Source of the DNA: Siphonodentalium dalli
Lineage: Eukaryota > Mollusca > Scaphopoda > Gadilida > Siphonodentaliidae
Direction: 5' to 3'
NCBI GenBank assembly: GCA_032622095.1
Contig: CP136065.1
Span: 208,728,151-208,792,150, forward strand
DNA length: 64,000 nt
Part shown: piece by piece, positions 53,717-64,000 of the stretch
Position numbering within the stretch: position 1 is the first letter of the stretch
How the letters are laid out: each line of letters begins with the position of its first letter
Notes under the pieces: generated by a model
Seen by the model: only the letters and a program-made list of their open reading frames with translations
Told to the model about the DNA's origin: nothing
Database searches by the model: none
Made by a program: the position numbers and the translations under genes

Positions 53717-55720
53717 ATGGACGACCCGGAACAGCTAGAAAATGTTCATGTGATGACAACTAATGGGAAGCGATGGGATAAGCGCCATGCATGTAAATAC
53801 TGTGGGAAATTATTTCCAAAGATACCTCGCCATATGGAGGAGAAACATCGTAATGAAACAGATGTTGCACGGGCATTAGCCTATCACAAAAATTCAAAGG
53901 AACGAAAGCTGGTGTGGGACATCATAAGGAAAGACAGCAATTGGAATCACAATTTCGAAGTCTATAAACACTCGAAAGGAACTATTATTCCCAAGTATCG
54001 TTCAAAAAAGGAGAAAAAAAGTGATGACTATGTACCATGTCCAACCTGTAAAGCTCTGTACAATCATCGCTTGCTCCATTAACATGTGAAGTCTTGTTAC
54101 CAGAGAGAAGTCACAGGAAACTTCAATCAGAATTCAGCTGTTCGGTCTGGTCGAATGTTATTGCCCATTCCATCAAATATTACCGAAATATTCTACACTG
54201 AAATTTTATTAGGTATGGATCGTGACAGTGTATACTCCATTATTTCCTCTGACAGCCTTATCATCAAATATGGGAAGCGTTCGTGGGAGAATCGAGATAA
54301 GCAACATCACACTCGAAATGATATAAGTAACAAAATGAGAAACCTGGGACGTCTCCTACAAAAAGCAAGGGAGATAGATGGGAGCTGTATTTTCTCCACT
54401 GAAGATTGTCTGCAACCAAAGAATTTCTATTCATTAATTAATTATGTGTTAAAGTTGGTGCAGGGTTTTGCCCAGCTAACAACACATACAGAGCATCATC
54501 ACTGGCTCTCAAAATTGGTTACTCACTCATGAGATGTGCACAAATTCTGAGATCAGATGGAATAATAGAACAAAATTCTTTGAAGAAACAAGCTGCATCA
54601 GATTTTCTCGACCTATATACATCAAACTGGCAACAATTAGTATCAGGCAGAGCATTGCAGACACTCGCAGACAAGAAAATGGAAAATCCAAAGGTTCTGC
54701 CACTGTGCCAAGATGTTTATGATCTTTTCTGTCATTTGAGAAATAATATTGAAGCTATGACAAAGACTATACCCGGGTAAACGGGAGTATCAGATTTCTA
54801 TAAAGAACTTTGTAAGTATGTCAGCTAACTCTATTTAATAGAAAGAGAGGTGGAGAAGTTCAAAGGATGAAATGTGAAACATACAAAAAGGCATTGAACT
54901 TTGAACAAAATCAAGTTCTTGATGATGAATTAAAAGCATCATTGACACCAACAGAGGTAAAACTATGTCAGAGAATCAAAAGAATTGAAATAAAAGGGAA
55001 ATTTGAGAAGAAAGTGGCTGTTCTCCTCACGGAAAAGATGGAACAAAGCATTGCTCTTCTCCTTAGAGTTAGAGAACTCGCAGGAATAACTGGTGAATAC
55101 TTGTTCAATAGACTTCCCCCCTCAATTGCACCCTACAGGGCATGTGATGTTATAAGTGAAATCTGTAAGTGAATTACCTTGCGGAATCCAAAAGCTTTAG
55201 GGTTCACAAATCTATGGAAGCATATCGCAACCATGACTCAAATTCATGAGTATGGGGACAAGGGTCAAGACCAGTTGGAAAACTTTATGGGCCACAATAT
55301 AAGGGTCCACCGAGAGATATACAGAAAACCTTTAGACATAATCCAGAAAGCCAAAATTTCTAAGTTATTATTCAGAGTTAATGAAGGAGCAAATTCATTG
55401 TCCCTGGAGCAAGATGATATTGAGCTTGATGATAACGAGGACATTATAGTTGCAAAAGGTATAGATGCAGATGATGACATTGATGACGAGTGTTAGGACT
55501 GTGACAGGCCGACATAAAAAAAACTTGCCAGAGAGAAATCGAAGAATTCAAATAAAATTCCTCCTTACATTGCTGGAATTGATTTTCAGACATGGAATAT
55601 GACAGATCTGACCCGCCTCCCGCATCAGAAAAAAAAAACTAGAAAATGCCCTTCTAGGCTCTCATTCAAGAAGTGGACTGATACCGAAATTAACTTCATA
55701 AACAAACATTTTAAGGTTTC
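53717..55720 (+). pseudogene. C2H2 - tyrosine recombinase - SANT-like transposase (Crypton-like)
   Basis: The most complete copy of this family. From ATG 53717 the frame has a C2H2 finger (CKYCGKLFPKIPRHMEEKH), then NSKERKLVWDIIRKDSNW and a second zinc motif CPTC broken by TAA at 54080-54082. The same frame runs to about 54445, then shifts to 54529-54780 (SLKKQAASDFLDLYTSNWQ). After another shift near 54830 come the box I Arg in NRKRGGEVQ, a TGA at 55170, box II LWKHIATMTQ, then FMGHNIRVHREIYRKPLDII with His and Tyr. An acidic tail follows and, near 55660, KKWTDTEINFINKHF, a SANT/Myb-like helix. Tyrosine recombinases cut and join DNA via a 3'-phosphotyrosine. At least two stops and two frameshifts show it is dead. 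Confidence 0.75.
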
Positions 55721-55988
55721 ATCCAACTGATGAAAGTACCTGGTAAAGGGGATATTGAGCCACTTCTGAGATTGAACCCTTCCATACAGTGACTGTTATA
55801 TGTCTATTTCTAAGTTTATTTCATGTTATCATTTCAGTTATACTTGGTGGGTTTTGAATCAAGTTTGATTATAAACCTAGGATTAGGCTTATTCATGAAA
55901 AACATCAAGGACTGTGTGTACAATCTCATTTAAAAAAAAAGAAGAAATATATTCATAAATAGCATGGTCACATGGAACGGGTGAGTAT

Positions 55989-56632
55989 ATGTCAATAGAT
56001 ACAGCTGCTGAAACCAAAGACGTTTCCAAAATAGCAACAGCCGCGCGATTAGAGCGCATTTTACTCCAAGTGCACAAAATCGTCGTACCATCGACCAACT
56101 CTGACACGTCAACCAGAGAGGCAGATCCTGTATCGACATCAATTCTTCAAAATCTGCACCAAATTGTCCTCAGAACTGGCGACTGTTTGCAGCCATTGAA
56201 ATAGGTCAAAATAGAGTGTATTACAACAGCCATTCATCACAATACAAAGACCTAATCAACGACGTGCATGTGCTTACAGACCCGTAATGTGAATTGTTCC
56301 GAATATCGTGCACACAAGATGTCTGGTCAGAACTTCTCCATTTCTATGCAACTAGTGCTGCACTAAAAGTGCCGATCAATTCCTACTGCCCGCCAATGAT
56401 AAATGCAGCACTATCGAACAGCCTTTCCAAAAAAGTGTGTGGTCGCGGCTTAAGAAGGGCAGCATCACCAGTGATGGACATCATGCGGAGCAGAACCATG
56501 TTCAACCCAAATGACATTGCTTATGTGCCCAACCATTTCGTTCTGCTACAAGAAACAAGACAGTCAAAGACTGTGGGGTCGCTCACCAGACTGCAAAGAC
56601 TGATGAGACTGGGACTCTGGAGACCACAATAG
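55989..56632 (+). pseudogene. Vertnin-like / OTU-like domain fragment
   Basis: Two frames are separated by a TAA at about 56202. The second (56294-56632) reads FRISCTQDVWSELLHFYATS, VPINSYCPP, then MDIMRSRTMFNPN and YVPNHFVLLQ. The pattern of W-EL, a small hydrophobic helix, P-x-YCPP and a closing PNHFVLL recalls vertnin-type domains, which are distant relatives of OTU folds found in transposon-linked proteins. Similarity is by eye only and the N-terminal part is unrecognised. Confidence 0.35.
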
Positions 56633-56639
56633 TCAGAAC

Positions 56640-57985
56640 TTTTCATAAGCACTTTGAAAAAAGTAGATCTAAACACGATATGTGGCTAGAGAGGCTTCAG
56701 TAGTGTACAGTGGGTAATTTCAAGGTGAATATCCACCATGAAATTGCCCACTGTTCACTACTGATCACCCCCCTCCTCCAGCTCAACAAGTCCCCTCCCG
56801 ACCGGGCTCCAGACTCCCAAGTCTTGGGTTGGAATTTCACAACCGACATCTCAAACTTTCTCAATTTTTGGAAATTTCCAATCTCACAAGCACCTTTTTA
56901 TAAAACCATTTAGACATGTTTGAAGCCCATTTATCCATGGACCCAAAACACCATACATGTATGTCAGATTAATCAGTTAGGTAGTTCCAAGGACGATGTT
57001 TTAATGAATTTGGTATTTCAATGATTTTTTAAACACAAAATTGTTAACTCCCCATAGCCCCCGTCATTTCTTAACAGGTTGACCTGATGTTAACAAATCT
57101 GAATATCAGTCACTAAAGGATCATCCATACTATATGTAAGCTAAATAGTCCAACCTCTCTTGAGAAGACAATTTAAGAATGACTATAGAGACATACAGTT
57201 ATGTCCCTGGTCCCACCCTATTTAACCTGGTGACCACATCTGAATAAATTTCAATACCAAACACCAAAGAACCCTTCATACTAAATATCAGCAAAATAGA
57301 CCTGTTAACATTTGTGGCGATTTCGGTCGAACAGTTTAACCCGAAGTAGGAAAATGTGGACTGTTACTGGTTGAAAAATCAAATCTACAGCCTCATTGCC
57401 TCCACCCAGGTAGCTTAGAAATCAATAGGAATCTATATATTATTATACCAGTATCAAACAGCATACATACAGGTAGGGTGGGTGGTTGAGAGTTAAATCT
57501 CTTATCTCTGCCCTTATTTGAACAAATGTGAATCCCCATCTATGAGATCTATTCATCTAGAAATTTCAAACGGTAGATTTTAAGAGTTGAAGAAAACTGA
57601 TTTTCCTCAAAAGTTTCCTAAAAATGACCTAACGTGTACAAATCTGAACCCCACTCACCAAAGGACCCTCCATACCAAAAGCTAAATAGGCCTGATGGTT
57701 TCTGAAGGATTACTATGGAGGGAAAGAGTTATGGCCCTGGCTTCTCACCTATATGACCTGATGAACTCATTTGAACAAATCTGAATGTGAGTCAAAATAT
57801 ATAAACCATTTCGGTCTTTAATATGTATGTGGAGAAGAACAAAATTGATGGACGGATGGAAACATCCCAACAGAGGGATGGACGGGAGGACATACTGACA
57901 GACAAATTCAATCAAGGGTATAAAGAGTACAACTGGATAGGTGGTGGTTAAGAATATAATAGTGGAACATCCAAGCCTGAATATA
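56640..57985. repeat. Dispersed repeat with 'AAGGACCCTCCATACCAAA' units
   Basis: From about 57050 to 57930 a phrase such as TTTGAACAAATCTGAA, CCTCCATACCAAA, GCTAAATAGGCCTG, ACTATGGAGGGAAAGAGTTATGGCCCTGG recurs several times. The same family is at 62500-62920. Copies are diverged and non-coding. Confidence 0.6.
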
Positions 57986-57988
57986 GTG

Positions 57989-58092
57989 TCTGACTTTTGC
58001 AGAATGAGGTCACTAAAGGGTGAATTTAGTGCTGCAATCCTGTAAGGTGGGCTAGCATCACCAAATTCACCCTCTGTGGACCTCATTATGCT
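57989..58092. repeat. AGAATGAGGTCCCC family, copy 3
   Basis: TGTCTGACTTTTGCAGAATGAGGTCACTAAAGGGTGAATTTAGTG is mirrored by CACCAAATTCACCCTCTGTGGACCTCATTATG. Confidence 0.72.
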
Positions 58093-58287
58093 TAGGCCTC
58101 AACTGCCATGGGAGACATAGGAACAGATTGAAGTTGTCCAGTTAATTGGTGATGTGCACCCATTGGGCACTTCAATTATCAATTTTATCTTCTGACAGCA
58201 AATTAGGGAATATAGAAACTGAACAGAAGGGAAAAAGTAAGTAGAAATGTCAATTTAAGACCTGTATACTTCCCTGAAGATGAGGCC

Positions 58288-58395
58288 TAAGCAGAATGAG
58301 GTCCCTGGAGAGTGTATTTGGTGATGCTAGCCTACTGTGCAGAGTAGCATCACTAACTTCACCCTCTGGGGACCTCATTCTGCAAATGTCAGACA
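58288..58395. repeat. AGAATGAGGTCCCC family, copy 4
   Basis: AGCAGAATGAGGTCCCTGGAGAGTG is mirrored by CACCCTCTGGGGACCTCATTCTGCAAATGTCAGACAT. The nearest partner (copy 3) lies 0.2 kb upstream, as though the two were once one larger unit. Confidence 0.72.
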
Positions 58396-58604
58396 TGCAG
58401 CATTTTGTTTTGATATGATATGTTAATGATACACACAGAGCATGACTGTTTACACCCAGCTGTCAGGCATCTAGATAACATCTGAATTGATGACTGTTAT
58501 TAACTCTTTCTGTCTGGGGCTAATACCATACTTTATGGATCTTACAAGGTGTCAGTTTTTCTGATTAATTTTTTCTTGACTGCAGTGGGTGCAGGGCGGC
58601 GCAG

Positions 58605-58607
<3 letters not shown>

Positions 58608-58637
<30 letters not shown>
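58608..58637 (+). repeat. Poly-G run (30 bp)
   Basis: Uninterrupted G30 followed by further G-rich sequence to about 58690. Third such run in the window. Confidence 0.9.
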
Positions 58638-58638
<1 letters not shown>

Positions 58639-58766
58639 AGTGGGGACAGGGGTGTAGAGGGGTGAGGAGGGAAAGGGGTGGAATGGGGTGTTTTGTGTCT
58701 AAAAAAAATACAAAAAATCAGGGGTTAAAATGAAAAAAATATTTTTGTATTGGTTCATTTTGTATT

Positions 58767-59252
58767 TACTCTAGTAGCTGAGGGCGTTTTGTATGCACTT
58801 TTATGTCCAGAGCAAAACTCTTCACGAATCCACTAATTGAAGGTACACGAACAATATTTGGTTGGTGACACATTTCCCATTGAGGGCGAAATGGGTCAAA
58901 TTGCCATGCCCCTTTTTGCGCGAAGTACTACCACCCGCCGTGACTATATCTCCAGAACCGTTGGACATAGGGGGTCGTGTGACCACTCAAAATGTGCAGA
59001 ATGGCCACATTATGGGGGGTCAGTAATACATTTTCATATCCAAAAGTCAATGGTTTTTAAGATAATTGCCAAAAACCAAAAACAATCCATTTTTAAGGGC
59101 CCAATTTTGGGGTTCAGCACTTTTATCTCAAAGCTGAGCCCCCAATTCAAATTTTATTGATCTATATCCATCGGTGCCACATATAGTTATAATTTCTGTA
59201 CCATTATTGGATGAGATTGACCTCCAAGGAGCTCTTGACCCTGAAAATAAGG
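58767..59252 (+). repeat. Left terminal inverted repeat
   Basis: Begins TACTCTAGTAGCTGAGG. Contains ACACATTTCCCATTGAGGGC and CCACATTATGGGGGGTCAG. Matches the reverse complement of 61861-62341 with scattered differences. Confidence 0.85.
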
Positions 59253-61792
59253 TTTTTGGATGGAATATATTGGTCGTAGAATGAAAAACAGACATTTTCC
59301 CAATAACAAAGATGTTGAGGAAATCATCAATTACAGGGTATTTGATCAGTAACCTAAAACTCCTACAAAAAGGTTACCTGGTGAAATAATTTGAATGTAG
59401 TTCATCTTTTGTTATCTAGATTCCATGGCCTTTGATGTGAGATGGCTGCCAAAATGGTTATAAATGGAATGACATATATCACATTAGCAATATACTTGTA
59501 AATGAGTTCAATGTGTTATTTTCTTTAAACTTATGGGAGAACAGGGTGTTTTTATGGTATTCTAATGTTGAATTGAATTATACTCAGCCCACAAGTAGGT
59601 TTAGTAAATGTTGAGTTACTACAATTTGATCAATCAGTATGATTCAGTAGTCGAGCAGGTTGTGTCTTTATCAGTCCCACATCAATTTTGATTGGCTGCA
59701 TCACCATTTTGTATAAAGGTTCTACAATTTCCCTAACATGTACATTATTCTAGAACAAATAATGGCTAGCCTGGAGTGAGTTAGAAGAAAAATACAAGCA
59801 TCAGTTGATATGCAGATATAAATACATACAAATCTACATTCTGCATGTAGCCATGCTATGCAATCCTCCCTCATGTTTCAACTTATCAAGGAAAAATGAT
59901 CACATTACCAATGTCTATGATAGTCAGATGTTTTTGTAGATTTTGTAGATTTGTGGATGTTGTAGATTTTGTAGATTTGTGGATGTTGTAATGCAATATA
60001 TATCTCCATTATAGTTGCACAAATTTATTTTTCATTTCGTACCTTTAAATTGACTTTTATTTTTTATGTATGTATATGTGCCACTCCAAAAATGTCAGTA
60101 AAAGTACTGTAAACCGTTTGGTTTGATGTTATAGGCACATGAGATATATATATACTTTACATGTCAAATATTGTGAACCCTGCAGGTACGTTTATGTGTG
60201 TCAGTCGCCTTATGTGTGTGATGTACATGCAGTAACTACATGTATATTGTAGTGAAATTTATGGTCTGCACTCTGCAGTATTTCAAAAACATGCTATGGC
60301 CATGCCTACATATACATATGTACACTGATTCAAACACAATGATTGTCAGGTTATAATCTATGTTTGAGGAAAGTTACTATGTATTTTTCATTTGTGTTGC
60401 ATTTGTCAATATTAATGGGTCCCAGGAGTCCAGATGTTACTAGTGCAGAGCCCATTTAATTTTCATGAAACTGGTGGACTTCATGTCTATACTCCTAAAT
60501 AAACATGACTCTGAGTCTTATCAGACCAAGACGGTATTGTGTAGGTTTTACTAGAATTATATTTAGAAAAGACTCAACCATTATTTTTCCACTGCCCTTA
60601 TCACAATATATTCATTTGGCAGTATTCATCCCAAGTTTAGTGGTGATGCTAATACATTTGGTATGATATTCAGGTAGAGCAAAGCGATCTGAACGAATCG
60701 AGGATAAGCCACAATGTGTAGAAAACATTAAAAAACATGTATATTGTGAAATATTTTAATAATGGGTGCTGGTTTTTACAAACTGGCCATAATTGAGATG
60801 ACTATTCCTGTTGTTTACCAAACATCAGCGTACACAATACAATTTTGAAGTATATATGTTCTTGAATGTTGCATACAGGCACTGACTTTTGCACAAATTG
60901 CTCGGGTTAGCCAAACAATGCAAAAATAACCAACTTTAGGTAAAATGATGGTACTTGACAGAATTGCTTTGACCTACAAACATATCAATCCAGCAGTACC
61001 CATCAGCATAATATAAAATTATCAGGACCACTTAACCTGAGGTGGTATTGAAAATGAAAATATCTTTAAAATGGTAAGTTATGAGGGCTATTAGCTATTA
61101 TGAAGAATTATGTTAGTGAAATTATAGACCCTCATCTTCTCCAACCTGCAAGTGATGCAACTATCATGGCCAATCAAAACTAATGTGGGACTGACAAAGG
61201 CTCATTCTACTATTGATTGAATAGTGATCATTCCATCATTTCCTAAAACTTTTTGTGAGATGAGTTGTCCTTTTGTAAGAATTGATTACTTCTGAAATAT
61301 ATACTGGTATATATGGTCATCTCCCATCTGATTACAACATGTTTTTACTATGCCCAGGTGCAATACCCATTTTAGGATCGCAACATGTGGCTGCTGCATG
61401 AAGCAAACAGCTGGTCATTCCATTTAGTAAAAGTGTTTAGCATGTTTCATATCTTGGTCACTTAAATCAGATCAGCTGTTAAATGTTGATAACAAATTTT
61501 GAAAACCTGTTTTGTTCAATCTGTACATTTCTGTTGATTAGAGCACAATTGTTACCTGATTTTTGGTAAAGCACACCAGTTTCCAAGGCATGTTCAGTCA
61601 TGAAGAGCTCACGTTGTGTGTCGGGATCAACACATCCTCAGCAGCAATTTCCAGCTAATCCCATTGTGTGTGGTCAATTGTGCTCTTAAGTCGATCAGAG
61701 AATTCGGATAGTTCTTTAAAAAGTGTCATACATATGCTGTGGCATTGGTGGTATTGTATACTTGTGGTGCGTAACATGCTGAAATCGTTTTT
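59253..61792. other. Gene-less interior of long-TIR element
   Basis: AT-rich with a TTTTGTAGATTTGTGGATGT short tandem near 59932-59990. No transposase motif on either strand. Confidence 0.5.
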
Positions 61793-61860
61793 TGGCAATT
61801 ATCTTAGAAACCATTGACTTTTGGATATGAAAATGTATTACTGACCCCCCATAATGTGGA

Positions 61861-62341
61861 TTTTCAGGGTCAAGAGCTCATTGGAGGTCAACCCCATCCG
61901 ATAATGGTACAGAAATTATACCTATATGTGGCACCGATGGATATAGATCAATAAAATTCGAATTGGGGGCTCAGCTTTGAGATAAAAGTGCTGAACCCCA
62001 AAATTGGGCCCTTAAAATGGATTTTGTTTTTGTTTTTGGCAATTATCTTAAAAACCATTGACTTTTGGATATGAAAATGTATTACTGACCCCCCATAATG
62101 TTGCCATTCCGCACATTTTGAGTGGCCACACGACCCCCTTTGGCCAATGGTTCTGGAGATATAGTCACGGCGGGTGGTAGTACTTCGCTCAAAAAGGGGC
62201 GTGGCCATTTGACCCATTTCGCCCTCAATGGGAAATGTGTCACCAACCAAATATTGTTCGTGTACCTTCAATTAGTGGATCCGTGAAGAGTTTTGCTCTG
62301 GACATAAAAGTGCATACAAAACGCCCTCAGCTACTAGAGTA
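61861..62341 (-). repeat. Right terminal inverted repeat
   Basis: Reverse complement of the left TIR, ending CCTCAGCTACTAGAGTA. A 68-bp slice of it (TTTTTGGCAATTATCTTAGA to CCCCATAATGTGG) is repeated just inside, at 61793-61860, as if the inner end were extended by a partial duplication. Confidence 0.85.
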
Positions 62342-62490
62342 ATTGTGATTTGTTTTTTTTGTTTTTTTTTAAGTTATGTTTTGTGTCTAAAAAAAATACA
62401 AAAAATCAGGGGTTAAAATGAAAAAAATATTTTTGTATTGGTTCATTTTGAATTGTGATTTTTTTTTTTTTTTTTTTTTTAAGTTATGTT
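62341..62490 (+). repeat. 110-bp tandem duplication at right flank
   Basis: AATTGTGATTT-(T)n-AAGTTATGTT occurs at 62341 and 62451, with the 72-bp TTTTGTGTCTAAAAAAAATA block between. The same 72-bp block abuts the left TIR. Confidence 0.75.
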
Positions 62491-62499
62491 CCTGACACG

Positions 62500-63000
62500 G
62501 CCCCTATTTGACACACTGACCCCATTTGAACAAATCTGAACCCCAGTCACACAAGGACCCACCATACAAAATATTAGCTAAATCGGCCTGATGATTCTGG
62601 AGAAGAAGTCATTCTAATAATTACTAGGGAGAATAGAGTTATGTCCCTGATTCTGCCCCTATTTGACCCAGTGACCCCATTTGAACAAATCTGACCCCCA
62701 GTCACTCAAGGACCTTCCATACCAAATATAAGCTAAATAGGCCTGATTGTTCTTGAAAAGAAGTTGTTTTAAGAATTACTATGGCGGGAAAGAGTTATGG
62801 CCCTAGCTTCGCAACTATTTGACTCAGTGACCTTATTTTAACAAATCTGAGTCTGAGTCAAGCAGGGAACATCCACACCAAATATGAACTCATTTGGCCT
62901 TATGATACTGGAGAAGAAGATGATTGTTGACGGACGGACGGACGGACGGACGGACGGACGGTCAGACGGACGGTCAGACGGACGGACGACGGACGAGGAT
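62500..63000 (+). repeat. Dispersed repeat with (GACG)n tail
   Basis: Three units of CCCCATTTGAACAAATCTGA..CCAGTCAC..AAGGACC..CCATACCAAATAT..GCTAAAT..GGCCTGAT end in a GACGGACG microsatellite (62926-62995). Same family as 57050-57930; the tailed layout resembles SINE-like or truncated LINE repeats. Confidence 0.65.
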
Positions 63001-63725
63001 AATTTATGTTGATTCTTCATCGCCTAAATTGTCATATGCTAATGCTGTCAAACAAACCAATGTTAAAGATGTTTCTGTGAATGTTTCAAGTGATGTTAGT
63101 TTACCTACATATATGCAAATTGATTTCAGTAATTCTATTTCCATTGACATGAATGATATATTATTGCCTGTTATGTTTCCACCAAATGTTGCAAATAATG
63201 ATTCATTTGTCAAAACGAATGATATATATGTTCACCACATGCAGTTGCTAATGATAACACATTTCACATTGTTGATCTTGACACCGATACTTCAATTGTT
63301 GTTGATTTACCTGATCCATATGCTGTTTCTACCATTCTTGATTCTCCTATGCCATATTTGTCTGCTAATTCACCAATCAATTGCATTGAATCAACTATAG
63401 ACTTATCTCCTCCTAATTTGGGAGGTCCTCTCATGTCTTCCACGAAAGGAGAACCAAAATCTGGGAAAGGGAAACTACTTTCTCTTAAAAGGGGACCAAC
63501 GTCTCTGAAAAGAGAACCAATATCATATGAAGCAGACAATTCTTCATTATCTATATCAGCACAGACATCCATATACCAAATTTGTCTGTTTCATCCATCA
63601 GTTGCAATGATTCCACTGTAGACCTACCCCCTCCTACTATTGGAGGGCCTCTCACGTCTACTCCGAAAGGTGACACTGTTCCTGTAAAAGGATACCCTGT
63701 TCCTCTAAAAAGAGACACTGAATAA
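63001..63725 (+). pseudogene. LINE ORF1-like N-terminal coding remnant
   Basis: After the microsatellite the frame reads SSSPKLSYANAVKQTNVKDV and a Ser/Asp/Val-rich stretch; SYANAVK is a common phrase near the start of ORF1 proteins of molluscan LINEs. A frame change near 63235 leads to VVDLPDPYAV, then two imperfect repeats of DL-PP-GGPL-S-KG (63400 and 63625). It ends at TGA/TAA near 63725. No zinc knuckle or RRM is seen. Likely a retrotransposon or low-complexity host exon; uncertain. Confidence 0.35.
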
Positions 63726-63867
63726 TTTGTGTTATTTCAGGTTTAAAATTATGTACGTTTGTCTATAAATTTTAAATCGTGCCAGTATACTCTATAATTC
63801 AACATAAAAACTTTAGATTATGATTCCAATCATAACAATTTACTATCACCAAGGGATTGCTTAAATA

Positions 63868-64000
63868 TCTACCGATAATGATTGGCCTCGCGTTGCATCA
63901 TTCATATCGCATCTTCCAGGTTGCTACAAGAAGATGCAAGACGATGGAATCTGCCCAAATTGCAGTGGGACAACTGAAACAAAGACCGGTCGAGTCACAA
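63868..64000 (+). CDS. Partial ORF with Cys motif, runs off window
   Basis: A frame opening after TAA (63865-63867) reads ISTDNDWPRVASFISHLPGC, then YKKMQDDGICPNCSGTTETK and continues beyond the end. A CPNC pair with an earlier GC suggests half of a zinc-binding unit. A CATCTTCCAG acceptor-like word lies inside. Too short to name. Confidence 0.3.

Larger units (their letters stand above)
58767..62341. mobile_element. Element with terminal inverted repeats of about 480 bp
   Basis: The left end (TACTCTAGTAGCTGAGGGCG, 58767 to about 59252) is complemented by the right end (about 61861 to 62341). The 2.6-kb middle is AT-rich and has no recognisable ORF. Flanks carry a 72-bp direct repeat (58690-58762 and 62379-62450). 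Long TIRs with no gene suggest a non-autonomous DNA element; the class is unknown. A 107-codon frame in each TIR (58837-59160 +, 61948-62271 -) is kept only because the TIRs are similar. Confidence 0.8.

Noticed and set aside
58837-59160. 107-codon frame conserved in both long TIRs (also 61948-62271 on the minus strand)
   Set aside because: The conservation follows from the TIRs being near-identical. The peptide has no domain, and the phrase also reads as non-coding repeat.
62924-63020. TDGRTDGRTDG peptide repeat frame
   Set aside because: Pure translation of the GACG microsatellite; not a protein-coding signal.

Overview
This window looks like animal, most probably molluscan (bivalve-like), nuclear genomic DNA. 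It is AT-rich, has short spliced exons with GT/AG borders, and is packed with decayed transposons of many classes. The (GGAC)n-tailed repeats and frequent ACATGTAT-type words are common in bivalve genomes, but that is inference; no rRNA, tRNA or housekeeping gene fixes the taxon. No bacterial-type genes, operons or CRISPR arrays are present.

Layout. 1-5.8 kb: the 3' part of a spliced host-type gene, with four small exons of phase 1-1 and a last exon encoding a degenerate PHD finger. One intron holds a complete non-autonomous LTR retrotransposon (4-bp target duplication) whose 3' LTR was hit by a piggyBac-like TTAA element. 6.3-11.2 kb: a MITE and two large families of degenerate tandem repeats. 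11.6-12.0 kb: a tyrosine-recombinase (YR) fragment. 13.5 kb: a 153-bp hairpin. 14.9-17.2 kb: a decayed DDE-type transposase, followed by a TTAA MITE, a GATATC-rich tract and more hairpins. 19-26 kb is almost gene-free apart from small inverted-repeat elements. 26.1-27.7 kb: a protease-type OTU domain joined to the N-terminal part of the same transposase family. 28.7-31.2 kb: Helitron-like and tandem repeats.

32.3-44.0 kb is a large duplicated block. Two copies each carry a spliced Tudor/SH3-like exon, an acidic C-terminal exon, a two-C2H2-finger ORF, a purine tract and an LTR. The first copy is cut by a tandem rearrangement of OTU-gene and LINE fragments. The second is split by a 3.8-kb TTAA insertion full of TTAAGCGCAA-like palindromes and a 200-bp satellite. 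44.0-45.4 kb: a CACTA/EnSpm-type transposase end broken by another TTAA MITE. 48.6-49.4 kb: a further transposase-like exon split by a TTAA MITE. 50.2-50.7 kb: a coiled-coil ORF next to a YR tail. 52.2-53.5 kb: a hAT element with a BED-finger exon. 53.7-55.7 kb: the most complete YR copy (C2H2 - YR - SANT-like), pseudogenised. 56-56.6 kb: a vertnin-like fragment. 58.8-62.3 kb: a gene-less element with terminal inverted repeats of about 480 bp. 62.5-64 kb: a (GACG)n-tailed repeat and LINE ORF1-like coding pieces running off the end.

The only plausible functional host gene is the PHD-finger gene at the left edge. Nearly everything else is nested mobile DNA, and the nesting order can be read from the interruptions. 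Frameshifts and stops are visible in almost all transposase genes, so the window is mainly an archive of element structures rather than an active operon-like system.
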